Below, piece by piece: positions 21,050-29,866 of a stretch of DNA of 64,000 nucleotides. Origin of the DNA: Erythrobasidium yunnanense (taxonomy: Eukaryota > Basidiomycota > Cystobasidiomycetes > Erythrobasidiales > Erythrobasidiaceae); assembly GCA_001600175.1 (NCBI GenBank), contig BCJC01000003.1, positions 2,046,001 through 2,110,000 on the forward strand, written 5' to 3'. The position numbers and the translations under genes are program-made. Each line of letters opens with the position of its first letter. The first letter of the stretch is position 1. The notes below the pieces were generated by a model, which worked only from the letters and a program-made list of their open reading frames with translations, was not told the origin of the DNA and searched no databases.

Positions 21050-23745
21050 TGGGTCTCATCGAAGCTTGCTGTATTTGTACGACATTTTCATGCCTGGTGT
21101 CCTTACGCGAACTTCCCGACAACATACAGTGCACAGTCCCGTTCTCTTCCGGAAATTGGGTACCAAGTTGAAAGTGCTGACCCAGAGGAGACCAAGAAAT
21201 ATTGCCAGTAGCTTCACCGCAGCGCTGCGGCATGGAAGCTGATACACTCTTTCCTGACCCAGCTGAAAGGCTGCTGCAGCTGCGACTCTTTGCCCATCCT
21301 TCTAGTCCTGCCATAACAAGGGCTCTTCTCCATTCCCCATGCAGACCTCGCTGTTGACAATGACTATATCGAACAGTCTGTTTCACTACTTCTAGCCGTA
21401 GAGAATGAATGCGAAGGTCGGGCCAGCAAAGAAGACGGAATCGCGAATGTCGAGCAGCTGAGATCTTGTCCTGCATCCCTCGAAGCGAAGAATTGACGGC
21501 GCCAGGTTGCTCAGATGTTGTAATTCCAGTATATCCAAGGCTGAGAAGTCCCAGCAATCCGTTCAGAGTCGAAGTATAAGCGAGGATGGATAGGGGATGC
21601 GACCCAGCCATAGATGACATAGACGGAGACCAGGGATGCGTCGGAGATGTCCCAGCCTTGGAGATACATATAAAAAGATGGAAGAAGTAGTCGGTGATGT
21701 CGAAAGAAGCGCCGTAGAGGAGAAAGGCCAATTTGGCTGTTTCAGTGACGAAATAGTCAGAGAAGCTTTGCGGGTTGATAAAGGTATCCAGACCTTGGAG
21801 TAGCGTATACGCTACATTGTGGAATGTAGGAGAAGGCCGTGCCTGCTCAGACGGTCGAATGAAGCCGGTTCTTGCACCAGAAACCGCTCGTATGGAGAGA
21901 AGAGGCGGCCGGGCGTGCTGTATCTGGCATTTCCAGGTTGATGAGAATCGTCTCCAATGCTGAGATGCGTTGCTTCAGCTATCGGGTGCCGGCCGGCTGC
22001 TGGGCCTGGAGGGCTGGAAAGGGCTATGGCGACTCGGCGTTCCAGTGCTAAATCTGTCCAGACGAAATATTCAGACCTTGGAGGACCTGTAAGAGAAGTG
22101 ATTCAGCAACATGCCGAGCCGTCTGTGAAGCTTCTTTATAAAATATAGAAAAACTCACGGAAACCAGCGAATACGCTAGGGAGGTGCAAAAGTACCGGTT
22201 CGAGAGATTTCAGCCTTGGAGATAGAGTCGGGGATGCAGAAATTGATACGTTTCAGCCTAGAAAAGAACTACAGAAGCTGGAACAGCGGTACCTAGGCCA
22301 GATTCAGATCTTGTGACTGCTTTTTCGGGCTTGAAAGTATCGCATAGTCCTCCTGTGATGGTCCTCCAAAAACTGGTTCGTCCTGAGGGCGCTGTTGCAC
22401 GTTACGAGGGAGCTTGGCAGGAACCAGCCCGAATTGGCTGCCTGGCGGAAAGGGCGTGTCGAGGCGGCCAGCAGAGGTATCCAGACCTTGGAGAGCGTGG
22501 CTGGAACACTGAAAACAGTCGTCTTGGCCGAGCCAGCTCGAGTCGCCTCACTAAAATGTGCCAGATTTCGGCCAGAAGTAAAGCCAGTAGGCAGAGGAAG
22601 CTGGATGGAGGTCGGGCGAGTTGGCCATAGCGATAAGAGACCGTTTCTCCAAGGCTGAGATTCGAGAGCGGAACGACTTCCGCAACGCTCTGGTGGATAT
22701 GAGAGAATGGGCTGAAAATGGCTATCTCGTAAGCAATGGCTCAGACAACGGTGAAAGCATTACCATACCTCTTTTCTGTACCTTCTCCAAGGCTGAGATC
22801 TGAGTACCGGTCCAGAATAAGCTTGCGTTGGGTGCGAGCACTGGCAGCGGGAGCGCGCGACGGCATCAGCTGGAGCAGACCCAATAATTGAGGAAGAGGC
22901 AGATCCGAACCTTGGACCTGCTTCCTAGGAGTCCAAAATTGGCAGTCCTGGCACGTTGCGAATCGGAATGCGAGAGCTATGTCGATTCTTGGGCGGCTCG
23001 TCGTTGCAGCAGGCGGCGAAACCCTATCTTTGACAGGAAAGCTTCTTGAACAGCTTTAGAAGACGATGATCCAAGGCTGAGTAGCGACGGAAGTGCCCCG
23101 AGTCTCGTGTGCAAGCTGTTCTGTCGTTGCGGTTCGAAGAGGAGGAGAGCGGGTCGACTAATGATTCGAAAATGCCGTTTGAGCGATACTGAGCCTTGGA
23201 GGAGGTAAGAAACTATTCAGAAGCGAACAAGAGGTGAGCTGTGGTGCCGGATTCCAGGAATGTCACGCATTCTTGAGAGACGAGCACTCACAGACAAGCC
23301 AAGAAGGAGAGATACCCGGCTGAGAGCAAGCATTATAACATCAGTGTATGATCCTCCAAGGCTGAGAATCCACTAGAGGGTAGCTCACCTTGTTCTACAG
23401 TCCATCTGCATGCTTGGGCTGCCAAACATGGGAGCTTTGCCTTTCCTTTAAGCTGCGGCTGCACCGATGATCTGTATACACACGTCAGCTCGTCAAGCAT
23501 CAGTGCGAACCATCAGCTGCTCGAGAAGCTGCCGTCTTCCTTGCTTTACTTGCTGCTCGAGTTGGGCGAGCTTCTATGGACTTGGTCAAGCTGGGCGCTG
23601 CTGGGCGGGAGAAGTGGAAGAAGCGGTGCAGTACACTGCTGAGTTAGCGCTGAAGCTGGCGGATCGGTGTTGCAGGCAGTCTGTAGGGATATTGGCAGAA
23701 GCTTCTTTCTTTGGTTGACCAAGGCGGCCCGGTTCGCATGATGGA
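21050..23745 (-). other. Octamer-array zone, unit 2
   Basis: Counterpart of 14.4-17.1 kb. Octamers or one-to-three-base variants lie at 21533, 21656, 21793, 21952, 22076, 22214, 22364 (weak), 22486, 22647, 22785, 22910, 23069, 23194 and 23354, in the same order, orientation and spacing as in unit 1. Minus-strand intron candidates 22158-22087 (GTGAGT..TTACAG) and 22768-22712 (GTATGG..TTTTCAG) match those of unit 1 in position and size (72 and 57-59 nt). No intact protein frame is seen. The long minus frame 21731-20475 runs through antisense of the decayed gene and is not taken as real. Confidence 0.5.
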
Positions 23746-23801
23746 GAGCGGTCGAGGTTTTGCAGTTCTCCATAACTTTACACCACTATGTGACAGTCGC
23801 G

Positions 23802-24501
23802 TCACTCTTCATTCTGATACTCCTCCCACTGTGTCACTCCCTCCTTCTCCCGCTCGCTGATGACTTCCTTCAGCTTCTTGTCTGTCCATACGGTCGGAAT
23901 GATACAGCGAGGCTCGTGCTTGCATTCGACTTCTGCATGGATTACGCATTCCCATGCCTGGTCTGGCTCCCACATGTCCTTGCTGCCTTCGTATCCTCTA
24001 AGAATGTACTGCTTGGAGCAGGTCTTTCTGCCAGCCTGGTAATCGTGATCTTCGACTTTGATGTGCTCAATGTTGATGCACCTGGGCTTGTTGCAGATGT
24101 GACTGGCGTCCAGACCTGCTGTGTGGCCCATCCTTCTGGCACCTGCATAGTCACTGGAAGCAGCAAAATACCATCATGTGACAGTCAGCAACCACGCTGC
24201 TTCTCAGCAAGCTTCAACACGTACCCTGCTGCTAGAATGGCTAGTCGATGCAAGCCGAAGGTTCCTTTCTTTGAGATGGTCACTGTCTTGTACTCGCCCG
24301 AATTCTTGAAGAAACAATCAGCAAACTTAGTACCACTATGTGACAGTCCATCCTTACTGCTTTTCCTTGGAAGTACAGGCAATCTGTAAACTCATCGCGC
24401 TTGGCTGGTTGGATGTTCTTGCTGGGCGAGCCGTTCACGTAGAGCTCGATGGCCTGGACTGCTGCTGTTCTGGGGACTGAAGCCAGCGCTACGTTAACCA
24501 T
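23802..24501 (-). CDS. His-Cys-box (I-PpoI-like) zinc-loop protein A, 191 residues
   Basis: Three exons on the minus strand: 24501-24358, 24304-24225, 24153-23802. The second half carries the zinc-binding loop of His-Me homing endonucleases: SHICNKPRCINIEHI, the same spacing as I-PpoI SHLCHNTRCHNPLHL, followed by further Cys (RKTC, WECVIHAEVECKHEPRC) and a basic/acidic tail. In I-PpoI the His of the SHxC motif is the catalytic base; that His is present. The metal-binding Asn further on is not obvious (VEDHDYQAGRKTC), so nuclease activity is doubtful. Both introns (53 and 71 nt) contain a copy of the 19-bp motif, and a third copy follows the stop. Divergent partner of protein B at 24760. Fungal proteins with this loop are common and mostly uncharacterised. 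Confidence 0.8.
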
Positions 24502-24759
24502 GATGGAGATTGTGTTGGTAAGAAGCAGAGAAGCAAAACAATGAACCTCTGCTACTCTTGTCTCTGATCACCTTGATCGAGCCGTTGCAACTGACGGAGC
24601 TCGAAGCAGGGTTATCCAGACGAGCTTCGTCATTCGTCTCTTTCCTTCTTACCAACTCACACAGATGACAGCGCTCTACAAACTGGTCACCCACTCATTC
24701 TCCTACTAAACTGTCACATAATTGTACTATCAACTCTGTACAGTATCAAGGATTCATCA
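24502..24759. promoter_or_regulatory. Bidirectional promoter between zinc-loop proteins A and B
   Basis: Only 258 bp separate the two divergent ATGs, so the genes probably share control elements. One copy of the 19-bp motif (reverse orientation, 24710-24728) sits 32 bp before the ATG of protein B, probably in its leader. Confidence 0.5.
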
Positions 24760-25934
24760 ATGGCTGGCCAGAAAACAAGCAAAACGAAGAAGAGAGCAGG
24801 CTCTCCTGTCATCGAAGCCCCAAAGCTATACGATATCAAGAACGATGCTCAATTGAAATCATACAAACGACAAAAGCGGATCTCAGAGGTGGCATACGCA
24901 AAGAAGGGCCAAGTTGAGACGGATGCTCACAGAATTGCCAAGGAGAAGGGGGAATCATTTTGGTAAGCTCAACTGTATACCACTATGTGACAGTCATTGA
25001 CGCGTCGCTTTCCCTCCAGGTTCGACATGGACCGCCAAAACACCCGCGAGTAGGGCTGCATTCTTCTGGCAAAACTTTATACGCCTATGTGACAGTCGAC
25101 TCTTCCAGCACCTATCTCGACGAAGCTATCGCAATCGTCGACAAAGAAGCTGAGGCTCAAGACAAGAAGAAGCGCCAACGAAACAAGGATCTCATTCCCT
25201 GGTTCACTGCAAGCGAAGACATGGTGGAGGAGGCTTTCCAGAAGCGTCTCATGGGATACAAGCCCAACAACAGCGCTATCACTATCCCCGCTGCAAAGAT
25301 CATGGCCTTCACTGGCTGTCGACTAGCTGGCGATGGACAGAAGGTGAGCTGCAGATCGTGGAAATGACGTGCCGCATATGCTGACAGTGGTTGTAGCACG
25401 CCTACACTCTAATTAGAATCGGCAGCCCAGAGTGGTCAAGGTGTTACTTGCACCAGGTCGTTATCCTGCGAAATTACATCAACAATAGACAGTGAGTTGA
25501 TGACTGTCACATAATGGTATCTATTTCTGAATTTCTTTCTTTCCAGGGATGAGCTGCTGCTCGAGTACATCAAGCATCTCGAGAAAGACCAGGCTCCCAT
25601 CCACTGTTCGCACCTCTGCCATCAAAAGAAGTGCATAGCGCCTGGTCACATCGAACTAGAGAGTGCCAGCATGAACTCGGACAGAGAGGACTGCGCTAAT
25701 GCTGTAAGTTTCGATGCCATCTGTCACATAGTGGTATTAAGGTCTCCTCCATCCCAGCCCACCATTGTCTACGCTAGAAGATCTGATGGAAGACTCTTCA
25801 AGATGACGCCAAACGATATCTGCGAGCATACGCCGTTTCGATGCGCGCCGCGCGTCCACATCGCAAGCCGTATTGAGTTTGGTGTCAAGGACAAGAGCAT
25901 GGAGCAGAGGTACAGAGCATTCCTTAAGCTCTAG
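24760..25934 (+). CDS. His-Cys-box (I-PpoI-like) zinc-loop protein B, 298 residues
   Basis: Six exons: 24760-24962, 25020-25049, 25109-25343, 25397-25491, 25547-25703, 25758-25934. The first ~130 residues are Lys-rich and probably nuclear (KTSKTKKRAG, DKKKRQRNK). The C-terminal third holds the zinc loop: HCSHLCHQKKCIAPGHIELES, then NSDREDC, which lines up with I-PpoI LESLDDNKGRNWC. The His of SHLC is kept, but the I-PpoI metal Asn appears to be Glu here by eye. Four of five introns carry the 19-bp motif; the remaining one (25344-25396) has a possible worn version (ATATGCTGACAGTGG). Protein A is the divergent neighbour and a relative. Role unknown: domesticated nuclease, DNA-binding regulator or active endonuclease are all open. 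Confidence 0.82.
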
Positions 25935-26088
25935 TTGATGTTGTAAAAGGAACAGCAAATGCAAGATACTTCCCGCTTTCTCAATACCGTTATGTGACAG
26001 TCTGCTGCTGACCCTGCTCCCAGCTGACACCATCAGCTGATTGCGCCAACCCGTCCAATCAAAGCCCTTTAACACAACCACCAGCACC

Positions 26089-26826
26089 ATGTCCACCTCC
26101 AGTATGCTAACAGAGCTTTATAACGCGTCTCGCGCGGTCGCTAACGCGTTGCGAACGCAGCTACATCCGAGTTGATGTACGAGCGACTCACTCGCAACTC
26201 GAAGGCGTACAAGGAGGGAACAGACGACTACAGAGCTCGAGCAGAAGCTCATCTTGTCAAGATTGCTGCTGGAAGGAACGAGGTCGTAGCAGAGCTCAAG
26301 AAAGACGGCAAAGAATATCCCACTCTCGTCAAGCTAGCCGAGACCCGACAGCAAATCAAGACCCTCCAGGTGTGTATACTAGACTGTCACATAGTCGTAT
26401 TTACATACTGAAAACAACAAAATTTGTCATCTGAATCAGGGCAAAGCCGATGACCTGTACAAAAAGCAGCGAGGAATCAAGACCGCCGGCGAGCTGGCCA
26501 GAGAGCAGGAGCTTGCCCAGGAGCAGGAGCAGGCCAAGATGCAAGCTCAGCAGCAGCAGCAGCAGGCCGTCGCAGCAGCTGCAGGCGCCAACGTCCGACC
26601 TGGCAAGATTGCAAGCGAGGGCAAGGCTGCAGACAGCTCTAGAGCTCAGACAGCTGCTGGTACCAGCGGCAGCAGCAGCAGCAGCAACAACAGATCCTTT
26701 GGCGCTCCAAGCCGAGTTGTCTACGCCGACGCTGCCAATGCTCGAGGTCGAGAGCAGGGCACCGGTACCAGCAACTCCAGAGGCCGACAGACTGTCGCAC
26801 AGCAGATCCAGACTCAGCAGCCATGA
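26089..26826 (+). CDS. Charged, Gln/Ala-rich protein of 202 residues, unrecognised
   Basis: Three exons: 26089-26101 (13 nt), 26161-26369, 26440-26826. The tiny first exon gives MSTS, then TSELMYERLTRNSKAYKEG. Residues ~10-75 are helical and highly charged; ~75-120 continue as a Glu/Gln-rich helix; the rest is low complexity (Ala, Ser, Asn, Gln) ending QTQQP. No known domain. Intron 2 (26370-26439) carries one copy of the cluster's 19-bp motif, tying this gene to the two zinc-loop genes. Intron 1 contains two ACGCGT (MCB-like) boxes at 26123 and 26144. Function unknown. Confidence 0.7.
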
Positions 26827-26978
26827 CTGTAGCATAGCAGCATGTAGCAAGTAGATCTCGCTAGCTAGCACGTCTGCGCAATACAGCAGAGCCAGATTGA
26901 GCAAGCGATAAAGACACAACAAGGAATACAAATTACAGTATTACTACGGCGAACATTCTATGCTATGAATACAAGAGC

Positions 26979-29717
26979 TCAAACGTATTCCTTCTTGACG
27001 CGCCGACCTGCCCGGTCTCCCGGCTTCTCCTCCGACTGGACGGCCTGCTGAACTCTCTGAGCCCACCGCTCAATCTCGCTACCGTCAAAGCCTCTCTTAT
27101 ACTCTCCAAGTCTCACCGCGCCTGTCGAAAGCTCGACATACGGGTTGCCCAGCGGAGAGTCTACAGCCATCAAAGCCAGTTGACGGAAAGCTTCGTAGCG
27201 AGCTGCCTTTTCTGCTCTTCTTGCCGCTCTCTCGTGTCTGACCGCGGAAGCTGATAGCTCTGGATCGGCTTTCGGCGACGAGGCCTTCTCGATGACGGCA
27301 CCTGCCTCGACGAGCAATTCACGAGGAGGAGCAGATATGTAGTCGATGGGAAGACTGACTATCCGTCTCTCGCTTGCAAGTCGCGAAGAGGTTGGTCTGA
27401 GGACCGAAGGATGCGGACCAAGCGAAACCTTACTGTTTCTGTACTGTGTAGAGGTGTCAAGCTGGGGCGCGTCAACCTCCACTCCACATCGCGACAGAAG
27501 CTCGCTGGTAAAGCCATCCATCTGGAGGGAGGGAGGTGCGGGAAGAAAGTATGTATTGTGCTCTTGCGGAGCAGCGTGCACTTCAGATTCATTGTCCTCG
27601 TGGAGCATAGGACCAGGTGTACCAGGTTCGGGAAGACATACGACCGGCTCGCCGGAGAAAAGCTGAGCGTTGGATACGAAGGGAGTTGCAGGTGGCCTAG
27701 GCGAGACGGGTGCGGGAGTGTAGCCCGGTGCGGTTAAGCTCACTCGGCGCCAATCGGGCTGCACCACATCGATGCAATCGGAGATCTCCAATAATGGAGC
27801 AGGAGGAGGAGGGAGTGGAGCTGAGACTCGACGTTCCTGCCGATCCTTGACGAGACCCGGTCGGTTAGGCTTCGGTGCCAGAAGCTGACGTTTGCCCATT
27901 GTCGCTTTATCCTTGCCTTTCTGTGCCTTGGTATCCTGCTTACGCTGTCTGCTTTGCAAATTTGGAGCTTCTTCCGCGCTCATGGCAGAAACAGTCGAGC
28001 ATTCCTCGCTTTCATCGGCATTGCTAGAGTCGCCAGACTGTGCTCCCACTCTTGAGTTGTCTTCAGTCTTGCCCTTCGTATGGTCTGCAGATAGCTTCCG
28101 AGCCGGTCTGCTGATCAAGAACGATCGAACAGGAGCAGGTGTAACAGGTTCTGGTACAGGCGGAGCTGCTCGAGTCGGATATAAAGACGTTTTAGGAGAC
28201 TTTCCGCGCTGCGAAGTAGGACTCAGACTGGTCGCAGCTGTAGACGGGCTGAGAAGATCAGATGAGCTGTTGTTGTACGAGCTTGATGTGGCCGAAGAGG
28301 GTGACAAGCGGTTCGCCGACAGTGGAGAGAGAAGTGAAGCCTTCTGCGGCTTCATAGGCGTCATGAGGGCAGGTGGAGCGGACACCTTGCGCTTCTCGGC
28401 AAGAGTACGCTTGCTAGCGGTATCTCTGACGTCCTGACGCCCTGCCAATCCCGCTCCTTCGTTATCCTCTTCATCTATATCCGGATTGGTTATTCGTAGA
28501 ATCTTGATCTGCTGCGTGACGATGCTACCGACAGAGTCGCAATCATCGGCGTGGTGAAAGCTCGCACTTCTTGAGGCTGGTAGAGAGGCTACTTGAGCCG
28601 ATATGACTGGTCTGCTCACACTGCCAGGCGACACGAAAGCTTCGAGATAGTCTTGCTGAGTTCGTTCCGCTAAGATCAGATCGGAGATGGGCGTGCCAGG
28701 CAGAGGCAGCATACCAAGCTGCGGAGCGAGACCAGGCGATGTCGAAGACAGATGCGGAGAAGATATAGGCCGCTCTAGCACAGGTCGACTAGTAGGAGGA
28801 GGCAACGAGTAGCTCGGAGCGGGATCATGCAGAACAGCCGGCATACTAGGCGAGCGAGGGAAGGCTGGAGGTGTCTGTGCTGGAAAGGCGGCAGATGATC
28901 CACTCTCGAAGCTATTCGAGGTCTCCTTCGCTTGACCAGCGCCGAGTAAGGGTGAGCTCTCGACAATATCGATTCGTGGTACAGCTGCTAGCCGGCTTGA
29001 AGATTGCTCAGCAATTGGCTGATAACTGCCTTTGTTGATTGTTCTCCGCTTTCTTCGACCTGCATCGAGCTTCCTGTCCTTGACATCGAAATTTGCCCGT
29101 TCGCGCTCTGCCCTTCGCGATCGCGACTTCTCTCCGCCTTCTCCTTTCCGTACTTTGCGTCCTGCAGAAGATAGTCGACTGATAGATGTGCCATTGAGTG
29201 CACTCGACTGGTAAACCGGAGGATCCGTAGGCACCGATGCAGCTGCCTTGGAACTGCGTTTGAACGGTGACAATTCGCGAAGATGCGATAGATCCATGCC
29301 AGAGTCTTGTTGACTGTGAAAGTTCTGCGATATTGACAGTTCTTGTTGCGAAGGTCGAGTTGGCGCCTGGCCCATGCTTCTGTCGATTGGCTTTGTCAGT
29401 ATACCGCGAAGCCCAATTAGAAGTACTAACAAGTTGATTGCGAGAGAGAGAGACCAGCTCTTGTGCGTGTGAAGGATGTAAGCGTCTTCAGTTTCAGGCG
29501 GACCAGCCGGAGTTGTAGCGTATGAGTGACTAGCGACGGGGGAGCAGAACCAGCTGCGATGACCGAGCCGCAGTACACGCTGTGAACGCTGCGATGAAGA
29601 AGAATACGTAGTTGCTCTCGAGACGAGGAACGAACGCTGATAAACACAAACATGAGGCCATTGCGATTCGGGCTGGCGTCTGAGGCTGGTACAGCTTCCA
29701 AGTATTGCAGATGTCAT
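26979..29717 (-). CDS. Large disordered Ser/Pro-rich protein, unrecognised
   Basis: Single long frame of 912 codons. Two starts are possible. From 29717 the N-terminus is Arg/Ser-rich and lacks acidic residues for ~60 positions, then has a hydrophobic stretch (LAINLLVLLIGLRGIL), like a mitochondrial presequence plus anchor. From 29375 (MGQAPTRPSQ) the protein is 798 residues and wholly cytosolic or nuclear in character. The rest is disordered, with basic clusters (EKSRSRRAERER, GRRKRRTINKG) and many SP/TP sites (SPK, TPM, SPT) suggesting regulation by proline-directed kinases. The last ~120 residues (RAARRAEKAARYEAFRQLAL onward) look helical and may be the conserved core. Divergent from the ADCK1 gene, 149 bp away. 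Function unknown. Confidence 0.7.
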   Translation of the reverse strand: MTSAILGSCTSLRRQPESQWPHVCVYQRSFLVSRATTYSSSSQRSQRVLRLGHRSWFCSPVASHSYATTPAGPPETEDAYILHTHKSWSLSLAINLLVLLIGLRGILTKPIDRSMGQAPTRPSQQELSISQNFHSQQDSGMDLSHLRELSPFKRSSKAAASVPTDPPVYQSSALNGTSISRLSSAGRKVRKGEGGEKSRSRRAERERANFDVKDRKLDAGRRKRRTINKGSYQPIAEQSSSRLAAVPRIDIVESSPLLGAGQAKETSNSFESGSSAAFPAQTPPAFPRSPSMPAVLHDPAPSYSLPPPTSRPVLERPISSPHLSSTSPGLAPQLGMLPLPGTPISDLILAERTQQDYLEAFVSPGSVSRPVISAQVASLPASRSASFHHADDCDSVGSIVTQQIKILRITNPDIDEEDNEGAGLAGRQDVRDTASKRTLAEKRKVSAPPALMTPMKPQKASLLSPLSANRLSPSSATSSSYNNSSSDLLSPSTAATSLSPTSQRGKSPKTSLYPTRAAPPVPEPVTPAPVRSFLISRPARKLSADHTKGKTEDNSRVGAQSGDSSNADESEECSTVSAMSAEEAPNLQSRQRKQDTKAQKGKDKATMGKRQLLAPKPNRPGLVKDRQERRVSAPLPPPPAPLLEISDCIDVVQPDWRRVSLTAPGYTPAPVSPRPPATPFVSNAQLFSGEPVVCLPEPGTPGPMLHEDNESEVHAAPQEHNTYFLPAPPSLQMDGFTSELLSRCGVEVDAPQLDTSTQYRNSKVSLGPHPSVLRPTSSRLASERRIVSLPIDYISAPPRELLVEAGAVIEKASSPKADPELSASAVRHERAARRAEKAARYEAFRQLALMAVDSPLGNPYVELSTGAVRLGEYKRGFDGSEIERWAQRVQQAVQSEEKPGDRAGRRVKKEYV

Positions 29718-29866
29718 AGCACGATACTATACTAGGGCATGTCTAGTGTATGTACGCCGTGTCTTCGGCTCCCTCAGATCCCCACAGCGAGCTAGGATTG
29801 CAGCTCGTCGGTCAGTTCACCATGCGACGCGAATAGCAGGACAAAGGTCAGAAGCATATCAGTATC

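Larger units (their letters stand above)
17098..23745 (+). repeat. Tandem duplication, unit 2 (~6.65 kb), degenerate
   Basis: Right unit of the same duplication, in the same orientation and directly abutting unit 1. Order of homologous blocks is kept from the truncated Cys-rich fragment to the octamer zone. One segment, about 17460-18090, does not resemble its counterpart (10735-11318). The match stops close to 23745, just before the His-Cys protein cluster. Host-gene copies inside carry many stops and frame changes. Confidence 0.86.
23780..26400. repeat. Ten-copy dispersed 19-bp motif ATACCACTATGTGACAGT(C)
   Basis: Copies in + orientation at 23780-23798, 24168-24186, 24330-24348, 24977-24995, 25079-25097 and 25984-26002; in reverse orientation at 24710-24728, 25502-25520, 25720-25737 and 26382-26400. 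Each keeps TGTGACAG (or CTGTCACA) exactly, with changes mainly in the CCACTA part. Seven lie inside introns (seven of the nine introns in the three genes here). The other three lie in flanks: after the stop of protein A, just before the ATG of protein B, and between protein B and the next gene. None lies in an exon. The core CACTATGTG is an imperfect dyad (CAC-N3-GTG). Confidence 0.93.

Noticed and set aside
20475-21731. 418-codon minus-strand open frame
   Set aside because: It runs antisense through the decayed coiled-coil gene and into the octamer zone. The same frame is not open in the matching part of unit 1 and its product has no consistent character.
10255-23745. Transposon as cause of the repeated block
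   Set aside because: No terminal repeats, target-site duplications, transposase or reverse transcriptase are seen; the block contains ordinary spliced genes.
23780-26400. Introner elements as explanation of the shared intron motif
   Set aside because: Introners share most of their length; here only ~19 bp are shared, in both orientations and at varying distance from splice sites, and copies also lie outside introns.
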